Shown in pieces: positions 51,535 to 60,071 of a DNA stretch of 64,000 nt. The stretch covers positions 1 through 64,000 of the forward strand of contig CAZRSB010000002.1 in NCBI GenBank assembly GCA_964602715.1, given 5' to 3'. The stretch comes from Natronoplasma sp964602715. GTDB taxonomy: Archaea > Thermoplasmatota > Thermoplasmata > Halarchaeoplasmatales > Halarchaeoplasmataceae. The translations under genes were made by a program, and so were the position numbers. The first letter of the stretch is position 1. The number at the start of each line of letters is the position of its first letter. The notes below the pieces were generated by a model. That model made no database searches. It worked only from the letters and a program-made list of their open reading frames with translations, and was not told where the DNA came from.

Positions 51535-53085
51535 TTAGGTATCTTCCTTTTCAGATTCATCTTCTAGCCTTTCTTCAACGCTTTCCCTTACCTTTTCACC
51601 GAATCCAGCAAATTTATCTCCTAAAGGAGAATCTTTTTTATCTTTATCTTCGCTCTCTTTTTTATCTGTTTTATCTTCCTCTTGTCCTTCTTTGTCTTCT
51701 TCGTTGGACTCGGTCGAGCTTTTTTCTCCATCCTTTGAGGTGATAGATTCTTCTTCTGATTTGCTTTTTTCAGACTCAGAAGTTTCTTCTTTTTCATCGC
51801 CGCTTGCATCATCTTCTTCTTCCTTATCAGATGAAGACTCTTCTATTTCTTTTTCTTCTGCTTCTTCATCTTTTGATTTTGTCAGTGTGGGCAATTCTGT
51901 TATCTCTTCTTTCTTTTCAAAAGAAGGAGATCCTATTTTTGGTATCCCAACCCCACAGTTGGGACAATTTTCTGTGGCAAAAGACATTTCATTTTTACAT
52001 TCTGGACAAACTTTTCTTTTCTCTTTTTTAAAGGGCGAAACCCGTTTATCTATTATAAGTAGGGTTATGTGAGATATAGAGAGAAAAATGAGTAGGCTCA
52101 ATATCAAATAAGTCAAAATGTCGGGAGAAGCATCGTACGCATGATAGATATGAAGGGATAGTGACCCTCCGATCAAAATATTCATGAGGAAGGATGGTAA
52201 GAGTAATCTTTTTTTGATGTAAACTGCTTCACTTGGAGAAAAGTCATAATATTTCAATGATAAGACAGTCAGAAGTAAGATAGCCAGGAAAGAGAGAGTG
52301 AGTGATGATAGCCAAGAGAGTTCCACAAGATATGCTGGAGAAAGATAAAACAAGACGGGATGAGCATAGACTGAAGGATAGCCTAAAAGCACGACAAGAA
52401 GTTCTAAGGAAGTAAAAATCAGTAGGAAAATTGGGATAGCAAAGGACAAAAACAAAAACAAGCCTTTGAATAAGTTGAACCTTGTGATCGTCTTCCGTTC
52501 GACACGATCTTTTTCGACCACGATATCTTTTTGCTGTTTACTTTTCACTTCTTTTTCTAGAGGTTTTTCCTCCTCAGGACTTTCCTTTTTTCTCTTATCT
52601 TCTAATATCTCTTCGATCGTTTTATCCTCATCGTATTCTTTTCTTTTTTCTTTCCATTCGAATTCCCCGACATCTTTAGTTAGATCTTCAACACTGATTT
52701 CTTCCGATTTGCTATCCTCGATTTCTTCTTCTTTTTTTGGTTCCTCTTTTTGCTCGTCAGCCACATACACTTTTTTTGCATTTTCTAGGATACTGTCTGA
52801 GGTATCAAAACTGAAACGATAGATTCCAGCGAGTTCTCTCATCCCTCCATCAACGATTTCTTTTGGGCTTTTGAACCCATTATCGTACAGTATCTCGGCT
52901 TCTTTTTTGCTGATACCTGGGATATTAAGTAATCTTTTCAATGCTATTTCTTTTTCTTCACTTATATCTTCATCGAGAGAGACCTTATCCTTTTTCAAAG
53001 ATTCTCCACATCTAGGACATCTCATGGATTTTGATGAAGTGGTGAATCCACAACTTGAGCATTCGATTATATTATCAGAGATCAT
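51535..53085 (-). CDS. Zinc-ribbon, HhH and transmembrane protein with acidic tail
   Basis: Novel-looking architecture. N-terminal zinc ribbon ('IECSSCGFTTSSKSMRCPRC'); a SAM/HhH-like domain ('LLNIPGISKKEAEILYDNGF', then 'SPKEIVDGGMRELAGI'); a Lys/Glu linker; four or five hydrophobic helices (about 215-370); a second zinc ribbon ('VCPECKNEM', 'NCPNCGVGI'); and a disordered, Glu/Ser-rich tail. The HhH domain closely parallels the protein at 57066 ('LISLPSVDEEKAEVLYENDF', then 'YSPEDIVERGMKGLSE'). HhH domains bind nucleic acids or proteins. ATG 53085 is preferred over 53106 for the GGTGGTGGG just before it. It overlaps the end of the upstream signal-anchored gene. Confidence 0.7.
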   Translation of the reverse strand: MISDNIIECSSCGFTTSSKSMRCPRCGESLKKDKVSLDEDISEEKEIALKRLLNIPGISKKEAEILYDNGFKSPKEIVDGGMRELAGIYRFSFDTSDSILENAKKVYVADEQKEEPKKEEEIEDSKSEEISVEDLTKDVGEFEWKEKRKEYDEDKTIEEILEDKRKKESPEEEKPLEKEVKSKQQKDIVVEKDRVERKTITRFNLFKGLFLFLSFAIPIFLLIFTSLELLVVLLGYPSVYAHPVLFYLSPAYLVELSWLSSLTLSFLAILLLTVLSLKYYDFSPSEAVYIKKRLLLPSFLMNILIGGSLSLHIYHAYDASPDILTYLILSLLIFLSISHITLLIIDKRVSPFKKEKRKVCPECKNEMSFATENCPNCGVGIPKIGSPSFEKKEEITELPTLTKSKDEEAEEKEIEESSSDKEEEDDASGDEKEETSESEKSKSEEESITSKDGEKSSTESNEEDKEGQEEDKTDKKESEDKDKKDSPLGDKFAGFGEKVRESVEERLEDESEKEDT

Positions 53086-53833
53086 TTTTCCCACCACCCG
53101 ACCCATTCAATATTTTCTTGTAGAATATGTAAGAAGCGATAATAGTGCCTATAATGGCTATGAGAAAATTGAGGGGCGTATAATTATATATTTCAGGTCC
53201 GATATCTTCTGCTATTGTTCTTGGTATCTCTCTAAGGCTGGGGTCAGAAACAGGATCTTCTCTGATGAAATTCCAACCTATCCGCAGATCAAATTCGTCC
53301 TGATTCAGATATCTAGACGGCCTAAATATGTTCACAATGGTTAGCTTACTAGTTTCATCTTTTTCGAGAGTTAATTCTCTGTTGTGAGATCCGTTCATTA
53401 TGGGTTCTGTCTGGTTTTGCTTTTCTAGCGTGTCTTTTTCTACACTGATATCTTGAGGCCTGATTATTCCATCGAAAATGGCAAACCCAACATCATTTTT
53501 TTCTATAGCCCCATCAACGATCGCTTCTATTTCGACGCTAACATTGACTCTTCTGTTCCTCTCATTCGTTATCTTCAAGTAATCATGAAATCTTCCATAG
53601 GTTAGATCTATAGGTTCTTTAGTTTTAGTTTCTGGAAAGTCAGAAACGCTGATCCATTCATCCTCTCTTAGCTCATCGCTGATTTGAACGTGAAAAGGTT
53701 CATCGTATCGGGCCGGCACTTCTGGTATTCCAAACCATATAATCGAAGCTCCTATAACTCCTGTTAGTAGGATTATTATGATGAACCACACGGGTATGGT
53801 TTTCCATATAATTTTAGAGGATTCCATCTTCAT
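53075..53833 (-). CDS. Signal-anchored surface protein, family with 53924, 55624 and 56228
   Basis: One of four related proteins in a row. After a basic N-terminus, a hydrophobic segment contains the shared 'VIGASIIW' and is followed by 'PEVPARYDEPFHVQISD'. The beta-rich ectodomain has a shared 'DLTYGRFHDYLKI' and 'DVGFAIFDGII'. Unlike its relatives it has a C-terminal helix ('FLIAIIGTIIASYIFYKKIL'), so it may sit at the base of the complex. ATG 53833, just after AGGGGA, is chosen; the longer frame starts at 53884. Overlaps the downstream gene by 11 nt, so both are probably coexpressed. Confidence 0.65.
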   Translation of the reverse strand: MKMESSKIIWKTIPVWFIIIILLTGVIGASIIWFGIPEVPARYDEPFHVQISDELREDEWISVSDFPETKTKEPIDLTYGRFHDYLKITNERNRRVNVSVEIEAIVDGAIEKNDVGFAIFDGIIRPQDISVEKDTLEKQNQTEPIMNGSHNRELTLEKDETSKLTIVNIFRPSRYLNQDEFDLRIGWNFIREDPVSDPSLREIPRTIAEDIGPEIYNYTPLNFLIAIIGTIIASYIFYKKILNGSGGGKNDL

Positions 53834-53923
53834 TCCCCTGCTTTTAAGACGGCACATCCAAGGTAATCGGAGTGACCAAATCATTCCTGAATTTTCGCTT
53901 TAAGGTGTTTTTGTCCTATACAA

Positions 53924-55588
53924 TCATATATTTGATTTTCGAACCATTAAAAATTTCTCTAAAGATATCAAAGGTCGAATTAGTTTTATAGAGATATCTT
54001 CATCTTCAGTCCCTTCATAAAGGTCTAAATTGTTTAGATTATCGTTCATCTCTAATGAACGTTGGTGAGCAGTTACTGGATTTTCGTCTAAGACATCTTG
54101 TGCCCTTAATTGGATTGTCCTGTTTATCGCTTGTAATATAGGATAACCATCTTCAACAGCATTATCGTGGTCTTCATCAACAGTTTCCCAAATATCATCG
54201 AAATCAAAGCCGTCCATGTTATCTTTAGCCTCAGTCCCAATCATCTCATCTGTTGTCAAACCTTCTCCACCAGCAGAATCCTCTTTTTCACTTGTTTCCG
54301 TATCCCAATATGAATCGATCACCCGACCGGCATTCTGACCTTGCCCTTCTGTGTTACCTACTAATCCACCCACTTTTTCCCCACCTTCAACATATCCAGT
54401 AGAGTACGAATTGCGAATTTCTCCTCTCCAATCAACACAGCCAGCGAGACCTCCGACTCTTTCAGCATTTTCTGCATAGACATTTCCCAGTGCGTAAGAA
54501 TCAATCACATTCCCTTTTTGAGAAAATCCTACCAAACCGCCAAATTTATCTCCGCCGTTTTCTGAAATATCGTTTACAGTGACATTGGCAAAACTTCTCC
54601 TTATTTCAGGGTTATCTCTCCCACCTGGAGTTTCTCTAAAACTGTTGTGAGAACCTACTAGGCCGCCAACAGCACCTGAGCCACTGACTGACCCATTATA
54701 TACCGAAGAATTTTGGATTATGGTATTTTCACTTCCTGTCGTTCTGCCAACTAGAGCACCGACACCTCTATCTCCTTCAATAGTAACATTTCTAAGATTT
54801 ACATTTTCTATCCTAGTATCTTCATCTCTACTTTCTTCAAAACCGATATGACCAAAAAGAGCGGTATTGCTAAGATAGGGTCTATTGATATGAAGGTTTG
54901 TTATATTGTGTCCGTTTCCGTCAAAATTGCCGTGAAATTTTACGGTATCATCTCCTATGGGTAAAAAACCTCGTCCTTCATCCCAAAATTCAGTTTCTTT
55001 TGCATCGATGTCTTCACATAATTTGTAATAGGCTCCAGGTTCATTTATGATAGATTGAAGTCCAGTTATATTTACTATACAATATGGATTTTCCTTCGTT
55101 CCATCGCCTGTTTCAGTTACATTTTCAAGGTCTTGCGTGATAAAATAGGTTCTAGCTCCGGTAACCTCTATCTTCCTTTCTTCAGTCTCGTTGATGGCGA
55201 CTGTTTTGTATTCGTATAAGGTATTATTTTCCAGACCATCGTCTTCTGTGATGGTCGTATTGAACCTTCTAGTTTCATCGAATTGAATCTTCTGACTGTC
55301 GGTTTCGTTCCAATCCTCTGGATCTTCTTCCCCGAAATCATATTCTCTCCATCTAAATGAAACGTTAGCTTCGTCTATCCTTCTCATATGTCTCAGGTTT
55401 CCGTTCAATGTAGCACTCGGATTGCTGACATTCGAGGCAGCTTCAGTATCCACTATGAGTGCTTCTTCATCATAATCTATAGGTTGTTCTACCCTTGAGA
55501 TCCAGATGCCTGCCCCATAGACTACACTAACCAAAAGTACGACGATAGCCAGATAGGCATAAGTTTTTTTTCTTTTTTTACTCTTCAT
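53924..55588 (-). CDS. Signal-anchored surface protein with GLUG repeats
   Basis: The N-terminus follows the plan of the family: hydrophobic 'LVSVVYGAGIWIS', then 'PIDYDEEALIVDTE'. After a fibronectin-type-like segment ('NPSATLNGNLRHM', about 50-130) come GLUG-motif repeats, as in bacterial and archaeal surface adhesins: 'VGALVGRTTGSE', 'VGGLVGSHNS', 'FGGLVGFSQKGN', 'VGGLAGCVDWRG', 'VGGLVGNTEGQG', ending 'VIDSYWDTETSEKEDSAGG'. No C-terminal anchor is present. Such repeats build beta-solenoids. Start ATG 55588 is preceded by GGATAGGG. Confidence 0.82.
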   Translation of the reverse strand: MKSKKRKKTYAYLAIVVLLVSVVYGAGIWISRVEQPIDYDEEALIVDTEAASNVSNPSATLNGNLRHMRRIDEANVSFRWREYDFGEEDPEDWNETDSQKIQFDETRRFNTTITEDDGLENNTLYEYKTVAINETEERKIEVTGARTYFITQDLENVTETGDGTKENPYCIVNITGLQSIINEPGAYYKLCEDIDAKETEFWDEGRGFLPIGDDTVKFHGNFDGNGHNITNLHINRPYLSNTALFGHIGFEESRDEDTRIENVNLRNVTIEGDRGVGALVGRTTGSENTIIQNSSVYNGSVSGSGAVGGLVGSHNSFRETPGGRDNPEIRRSFANVTVNDISENGGDKFGGLVGFSQKGNVIDSYALGNVYAENAERVGGLAGCVDWRGEIRNSYSTGYVEGGEKVGGLVGNTEGQGQNAGRVIDSYWDTETSEKEDSAGGEGLTTDEMIGTEAKDNMDGFDFDDIWETVDEDHDNAVEDGYPILQAINRTIQLRAQDVLDENPVTAHQRSLEMNDNLNNLDLYEGTEDEDISIKLIRPLISLEKFLMVRKSNI

Positions 55589-55623
55589 ATATTTCCCTAT
55601 CCAGTTTTTTTAGATTCTGTTGA

Positions 55624-56169
55624 TCAGTTGTCTTCTTCTCCGGTAATATCTCTGAACTCCCATTTTACATTGTGTTCATTCAGTTCAGTCTCTAGGTCTT
55701 CACTGAGAGTATATACCACGGTAAAAAATTCTTCATCTTGGGCTGATATATTGGCTATATCTGATATTTCTCCCCATTCCTCAACATCGAACTCCTCATC
55801 AGCACCTGGATCAACTATACCTTCTAGGATAGTGAACCCCATCTCATTATTGAAATCCTCCGGTTCTTCGATTTCATAAGATATATTCACGTCCCTTTCA
55901 CTGTGCGTATTGTTCAGAAAAGCATAGGTATAGTACTGATCTATCGGTTCTGAGTGGTTAAAATCTGCTTCATGTATTTTAGTAGTATCTCTAAGAGTGA
56001 TGTTTTCCCATTCAGGGTGCCTTTCCTCGTCACTCATCTGGATATTTATCGCTTCGTGGTAATCGACTGAAACTTCGGTGTCCATGATCCATATGGCTGC
56101 ACCGTAAACTACACCTACTATCAGAACTAAAGCTATGATGATCGCGGGTGCAGTTTTGAAGGTGAGCAT
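55624..56169 (-). CDS. Signal-anchored surface protein, short family member
   Basis: 181 residues: a hydrophobic N-terminal segment ('IIIALVLIVGVVYGAAIWI') followed by 'SVDYHEAINIQMSDEE', and a beta-rich ectodomain with 'DQYYTYAFLNN' and 'EMGFTILEGIVDPGADEEF'. The last strand, 'HNVKWEFRDITGEEDN', resembles the end of the 56228 protein. No C-terminal helix. The short basic leader and long hydrophobic stretch recall pilin-type or camelysin/TasA-type fibre subunits. That is structural speculation. Gap to the next gene in the cluster is 58 nt. Confidence 0.65.
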   Translation of the reverse strand: MLTFKTAPAIIIALVLIVGVVYGAAIWIMDTEVSVDYHEAINIQMSDEERHPEWENITLRDTTKIHEADFNHSEPIDQYYTYAFLNNTHSERDVNISYEIEEPEDFNNEMGFTILEGIVDPGADEEFDVEEWGEISDIANISAQDEEFFTVVYTLSEDLETELNEHNVKWEFRDITGEEDN

Positions 56170-56227
56170 GGTGAGGTCGCCTGGTGGTTAATGAGGGAAA
56201 GAGGGGTATAAGAGAAGTGATTTAGTT

Positions 56228-56851
56228 TTACTCGACGTCAGTTACGTCTTCAAAGTACCATTCTATCACGTATCCGTCTACATCATACGGAGATTCATTT
56301 TCCTCCTCGTTTCTGTTAGTGTATACTACTGTTCTCGTTTCATCATCACCACCTGTCAACTCAATTTCGATTGGTTCATCTAGAGATTCTCGCTGTACTG
56401 AATAATGAGTTTCCTCATATTTTACTCGCCAATCGTATTCACTATCCCAAGACCATTCTTCGATATCTTCTGGACCTACCTCTCCTTCTAATACTACAAA
56501 TGCAATCTCATCTGTCTCTGAGTCGCCGTCATCATAAGCTGTGACATCGATCTCTATTGTCACATCATCCTTTCCATCTTCTGGATTATCAATTTCGATG
56601 TATTGGTGGAAAGATTCGTATGTCAAGTCTGCTTCATGTTCATGTTCATGTGAATCTCTTAGATGAAATTCACCGTCTCCATAGGTAGTTCCATCATCAT
56701 CTGTTTCACTATATAGGGTTACTAATACAGGCTCATCATAATCCACCGGCACATCCACAGTCAAGAACCATATTCCTGCACCTAGCACTGTTCCTGAGAT
56801 AAGCACCAACACCATCAGATATACTGGGATTCCCTTCAGTTTGTTTTTCAT
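56228..56851 (-). CDS. Signal-anchored surface protein, short family member
   Basis: 207 residues: leader 'MKNKLKGIPVYLMVLVLI', then 'VLGAGIWFLTVDVPVDYDEP', a beta-rich ectodomain with 'DLTYESFHQYIEIDNPEDGK', 'EIAFVVLEGEVGPEDIEEW', and a C-terminal 'GYVIEWYFEDVTDVE'. The leader resembles archaeal type IV pilin or archaellin leaders (Lys-Gly before a hydrophobic run). It is the first gene of the cluster. A TATA-like CTTATATATTTG (seen in plus orientation near 56955) and GAGGAG before the ATG support expression from this promoter. Confidence 0.7.
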   Translation of the reverse strand: MKNKLKGIPVYLMVLVLISGTVLGAGIWFLTVDVPVDYDEPVLVTLYSETDDDGTTYGDGEFHLRDSHEHEHEADLTYESFHQYIEIDNPEDGKDDVTIEIDVTAYDDGDSETDEIAFVVLEGEVGPEDIEEWSWDSEYDWRVKYEETHYSVQRESLDEPIEIELTGGDDETRTVVYTNRNEEENESPYDVDGYVIEWYFEDVTDVE

Positions 56852-57024
56852 TTTTTTCGTTATCTCCTCGCAGGTCAGGGACTTGAACCCCTATCCCACG
56901 GAATATGAATCAGAAATGGTTTTTTTGAGTATCTGTTACTTCTCTGACTTGCAATCTTATATATTTGAGTAGATATTATAAGTATATTGTGGTCGAAATA
57001 CAAACAATGATTACCAATACTCCC

Positions 57025-57039
57025 ATATTTATAAATATT
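57025..57039 (+). promoter_or_regulatory. TATA box of the HhH/zinc-ribbon gene
   Basis: ATATTTATAAATATT, a palindromic A/T stretch, is centred 34 nt before ATG 57066. It is divergent from the promoter serving the surface-protein cluster. Confidence 0.5.
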
Positions 57040-57065
57040 CGAACCTGATATAATAGACGGGAAAG

Positions 57066-57932
57066 ATGGTAGAGATCAACTCTGGTGAGGGTAGGAAAAA
57101 CGAAAAACCAGACAAGGAAGAGTCAATCAAGGACCTAATTTCACTCCCTTCTGTGGATGAGGAAAAAGCTGAAGTTCTTTATGAGAACGATTTTTATTCT
57201 CCAGAAGATATAGTCGAAAGAGGTATGAAAGGCCTCTCTGAGATATACATGTTCGGCTTTGAAACTGCAAAGCAGATATTGAAAGAGGCGAGAGAATATG
57301 AGAAGGATGAGGAAGAAGAGATAGAAGAAACAGTTTCATCTAAAAAAACAGAAAAGGATGTTGGAGTAAAATCTAAGCAGGAAGGAAAGGAAAAACGAGA
57401 GAAGATAAAAAAAGCTAAGCAGAAGGAAGAACCTTTGTTTAGACCCTTAAAATTCAATCATAGTGAATGGAATTTAGGCGGTAAATTGATTTTTTATTCT
57501 ACAGTTATAGCCATATTATCCAACATATTGCCCTGGGCTAGAGATATGAGCAGTTTTGGCTTTGAGGATGGGACAACTTTGTTTTTGTTGTTCTATATAT
57601 ACCCCTTTATCGCACTGACCATGGACAAGCCGATACATGACTATCTGGGCTATTTGATGGGGATCTTTGGGATACTCTTCCCAACAGTCCTTTACTTCTT
57701 TTATCCTGGGAGACCTTTAATAGATGAGATGAGTTATGGCTTTATACTGTTCATCGCCGCTTGCATCATCTTGATCTTAGGTGTAGGAACTTACGAACGA
57801 TACGAACGTCATCTCTTTGAAGAGAAAGAAATGGTTATAGAAACAAAAGAATGTTCCGACTGTGGATCTAAGATGGAATATGTTGATAATCTGGAAAGGT
57901 GGTACTGTGAAAAATGTGATGAGTTGAAGTGA
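57066..57932 (+). CDS. HhH, transmembrane and zinc-ribbon protein
   Basis: Parallel in plan to the protein at 51535, but smaller. The HhH-like domain is 'LISLPSVDEEKAEVLYENDF', then 'YSPEDIVERGMKGLSEIYM' (about residues 22-70). A Lys/Glu linker (about 75-125) is followed by four or five hydrophobic helices (about 140-255), and the C-terminus ends in a zinc ribbon ('CSDCGSKMEYVDNLERWYC', then 'EKC'). Function unknown. It flanks the surface cluster on the divergent side, so both ends of the locus carry the same domain combination. The TATA box lies at 57025-57039. Its stop abuts the convergent gene. Confidence 0.72.
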   Translation: MVEINSGEGRKNEKPDKEESIKDLISLPSVDEEKAEVLYENDFYSPEDIVERGMKGLSEIYMFGFETAKQILKEAREYEKDEEEEIEETVSSKKTEKDVGVKSKQEGKEKREKIKKAKQKEEPLFRPLKFNHSEWNLGGKLIFYSTVIAILSNILPWARDMSSFGFEDGTTLFLLFYIYPFIALTMDKPIHDYLGYLMGIFGILFPTVLYFFYPGRPLIDEMSYGFILFIAACIILILGVGTYERYERHLFEEKEMVIETKECSDCGSKMEYVDNLERWYCEKCDELK

Positions 57933-58799
57933 TCAATCCTTTCCACCTATCTTTTTCACCATGAACAGACATGGATTGTTCTCATCCCAAAGTTCTTTGA
58001 ACTCTTCCAACGGGATAAATCCTACACTCCTGTAAAATCCTCTTGTTTTGTCGTATAGTCCATCGTCTTCTCGAGAAGGTCCTAGAGTTTTGACTGTAAG
58101 ATATATCTTTCCTTGCCTTAAAAGATATTCTTCTACATTTTCCATCATTTTCTTCCCTATACCTCTCCCTTGTAGTTCTTTAAACAACCCCATAACGAAG
58201 ATTTCAGCTGTAAATTCATTATGCTCCTTCAAAGAAACAAATCCTACCGGAATGTCTCCCAAGTTGACTGATAAAAAATATTTGTCCTTAACTCCTTCAA
58301 CATAGTCTTCAACAGCTTCTTCGATTCCAAAGTACCCAGGAAGCGCCCTAAGTATGGTTTCACATACCTCACTCTTTATATTTTCTTCAGAAACATTTAT
58401 AAAATTTATAAAATTTTCGAATATGTCGTTATCGATTTTTTTGTGCATCTCCTCACACTTTCCTATCCACTTTTCTCTAAATTTTTCCTCATTCACTATT
58501 CTACCTTCTAGATCTGATATCTCTTTGATCCCTTCTTTTTCACACCAATCTACACATATCATATATTCAAGCCAACCCAGATCTTCATCATCTTTGTAGA
58601 CCTCAACATTTTTTCTTCCATTTTTCAAAAGTTCATACGCTCTGTGATGACCGTCAGTGAAGAACAACCTATCTCCGATCCGTCGGACAGGTAGGGGTTC
58701 TAGGTCTTCGTTCCGCACTTCTAGATTTTTCAACTTATCTCTGCATAGATATAGTTGACTGGGCTGGATTTCACTCAGCTTGATATGCTCCTTTTTCAT
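57933..58799 (-). CDS. ParB-like domain fused to GNAT acetyltransferase
   Basis: An N-terminal ParB/sulfiredoxin-like domain (about residues 1-90; 'LPVRRIGDRLFFTDGHHRAY') is joined through a helical linker to a C-terminal GNAT N-acetyltransferase domain (about 150-288). In the latter, 'VMGLFKELQGRGIGKKMMEN' is motif A, with the acetyl-CoA-binding QGRGIG, and 'RGFYRSVGFIPLEEFKELW' is the usual C-terminal signature. The ParB-type half resembles ATP- or CTP-binding domains. Which substrate is acetylated is not evident. Gene ends exactly against the convergent gene at 57932. Confidence 0.8.
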   Translation of the reverse strand: MKKEHIKLSEIQPSQLYLCRDKLKNLEVRNEDLEPLPVRRIGDRLFFTDGHHRAYELLKNGRKNVEVYKDDEDLGWLEYMICVDWCEKEGIKEISDLEGRIVNEEKFREKWIGKCEEMHKKIDNDIFENFINFINVSEENIKSEVCETILRALPGYFGIEEAVEDYVEGVKDKYFLSVNLGDIPVGFVSLKEHNEFTAEIFVMGLFKELQGRGIGKKMMENVEEYLLRQGKIYLTVKTLGPSREDDGLYDKTRGFYRSVGFIPLEEFKELWDENNPCLFMVKKIGGKD

Positions 58800-58821
58800 T
58801 TATATACTCTTAGATGTAGCA

Positions 58822-60009
58822 TCAAGCTGGTATATCAGATTTTTCAAAAACTATCAGTGCAGCTACAAATACAATAACCCCAATAATAACGAGCAAAATA
58901 AAGTCTTCGATTTTAAAAACATTGTCTAATAATATGGAATTATAGTCCCAATAAGTCGCGATGGTAAAAGTTCTCAAGAAATCGATAGCTTCTACCATAT
59001 GTCCTGCCATATGGAAAACATATTGTACAAGGATAACTCCAAAAGTAATTCCGATAGCAGACCGGGAGCTCTTGAATATGACTGCAAAAAGCATCGAGAT
59101 CGCGATGATAACTAAAAATAGTGGCCATGAGGCCAAAATAGACACTAAAAAAGTCAAAGTTCCTACACCTTCTAACTCTCCAATAGAGTAAGCAGAAAGA
59201 GTAATAGATAGTCCTGTCATCAATAAAAGAACAAAAAGGAATAGACTTAGGGCCATGAACTTTTCTATCAAGTACTGCTTTTTAGAAAGAGGAGTTGAAA
59301 AAATGATATCCATCCTGCGGTCATCAAAATCACTTCCTACACTCTTTACTGAGATATAGGCAAGATACAGCCCTACCAGCAATATAAACCAGGAATAGAC
59401 CTCAACGGAAAAGAAACCTTCTATCTCATCCATCCTTACATCTTCTCGTCCAGCTGTAAACATTCTAAAGTAAGGTGTGTCCATCAATTCTTCTAAAGGA
59501 TCGTCAGGTTCAACTGTAGAGTTGATGCCTACAGTGACCATCCCCTGCTCCAGCTCCAAGATCAAATCTTCAAATTCTTCTTCATCTAAATACCCATCAA
59601 CGTCCTTTAAATCTTCTATAGCATCCATGTCCAAGACAGCGATGACTGCAAAATATCTCTCTTCTGGATCATCTTCAGTATGATTTATAGTAAATATTCT
59701 TTCTTCGATTTCATCTCCTACAACTCTAGAAGTAGCCATGTGTGAAGATCTGTCTTCTAAAACACGGTAATGTTCAGTATATTCGTGGAACTCCCACTCC
59801 CAAGTCAAATTTATTATCTCTACTTCATCTACATCTTCCCGAATCAGACTGACCAATTCTTGACCCTCTAGTTCTTCTTCTTTGAATTCCTCTTCAACTA
59901 CTGGGTATAACTGTCCCATCAATCCTACGATAAGCACAACAATAACTAAAAAGATCAGTAACCCCTTCCAACCCTTTTTAAATTCCATCAACATCGTTTT
60001 ACCGAACAT
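58822..60009 (-). CDS. ABC-2 type exporter permease with large ectodomain
   Basis: One of two paralogous permeases. The start 'MFGKTMLMEFKKGWKGLLI' runs into helix 1 (about 14-33), followed by an acidic ectodomain of about 180 residues, then five helices in the last 185 residues ('SWFILLVGLYLAYISVKSV', ending 'FEKSDIPA'). The intracellular 'DFDDRRMDIIFSTPLSKKQY' is the conserved ABC-2 coupling segment. It pairs with the permease at 60072 to make a heterodimer with the ATPase at 61145. Confidence 0.88.
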   Translation of the reverse strand: MFGKTMLMEFKKGWKGLLIFLVIVVLIVGLMGQLYPVVEEEFKEEELEGQELVSLIREDVDEVEIINLTWEWEFHEYTEHYRVLEDRSSHMATSRVVGDEIEERIFTINHTEDDPEERYFAVIAVLDMDAIEDLKDVDGYLDEEEFEDLILELEQGMVTVGINSTVEPDDPLEELMDTPYFRMFTAGREDVRMDEIEGFFSVEVYSWFILLVGLYLAYISVKSVGSDFDDRRMDIIFSTPLSKKQYLIEKFMALSLFLFVLLLMTGLSITLSAYSIGELEGVGTLTFLVSILASWPLFLVIIAISMLFAVIFKSSRSAIGITFGVILVQYVFHMAGHMVEAIDFLRTFTIATYWDYNSILLDNVFKIEDFILLVIIGVIVFVAALIVFEKSDIPA

Positions 60010-60071
60010 GATATCTTTCTCCGATCCAGTTTGTTGATTTCAAACATAATTCATTTATCATCTCTTTCACC

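Noticed and set aside
56866..56955. tRNA-like 3' half on the minus strand (GGGGTTCAAGTCCC, and a GCAAGTC that nearly pairs with GACCTGC)
   Set aside because: The T-stem is imperfect, no anticodon stem forms, and the region falls within the 5' leader of the surface-protein cluster with its own TATA box and GAGGAG. A decayed tRNA or leader hairpin cannot be told apart.
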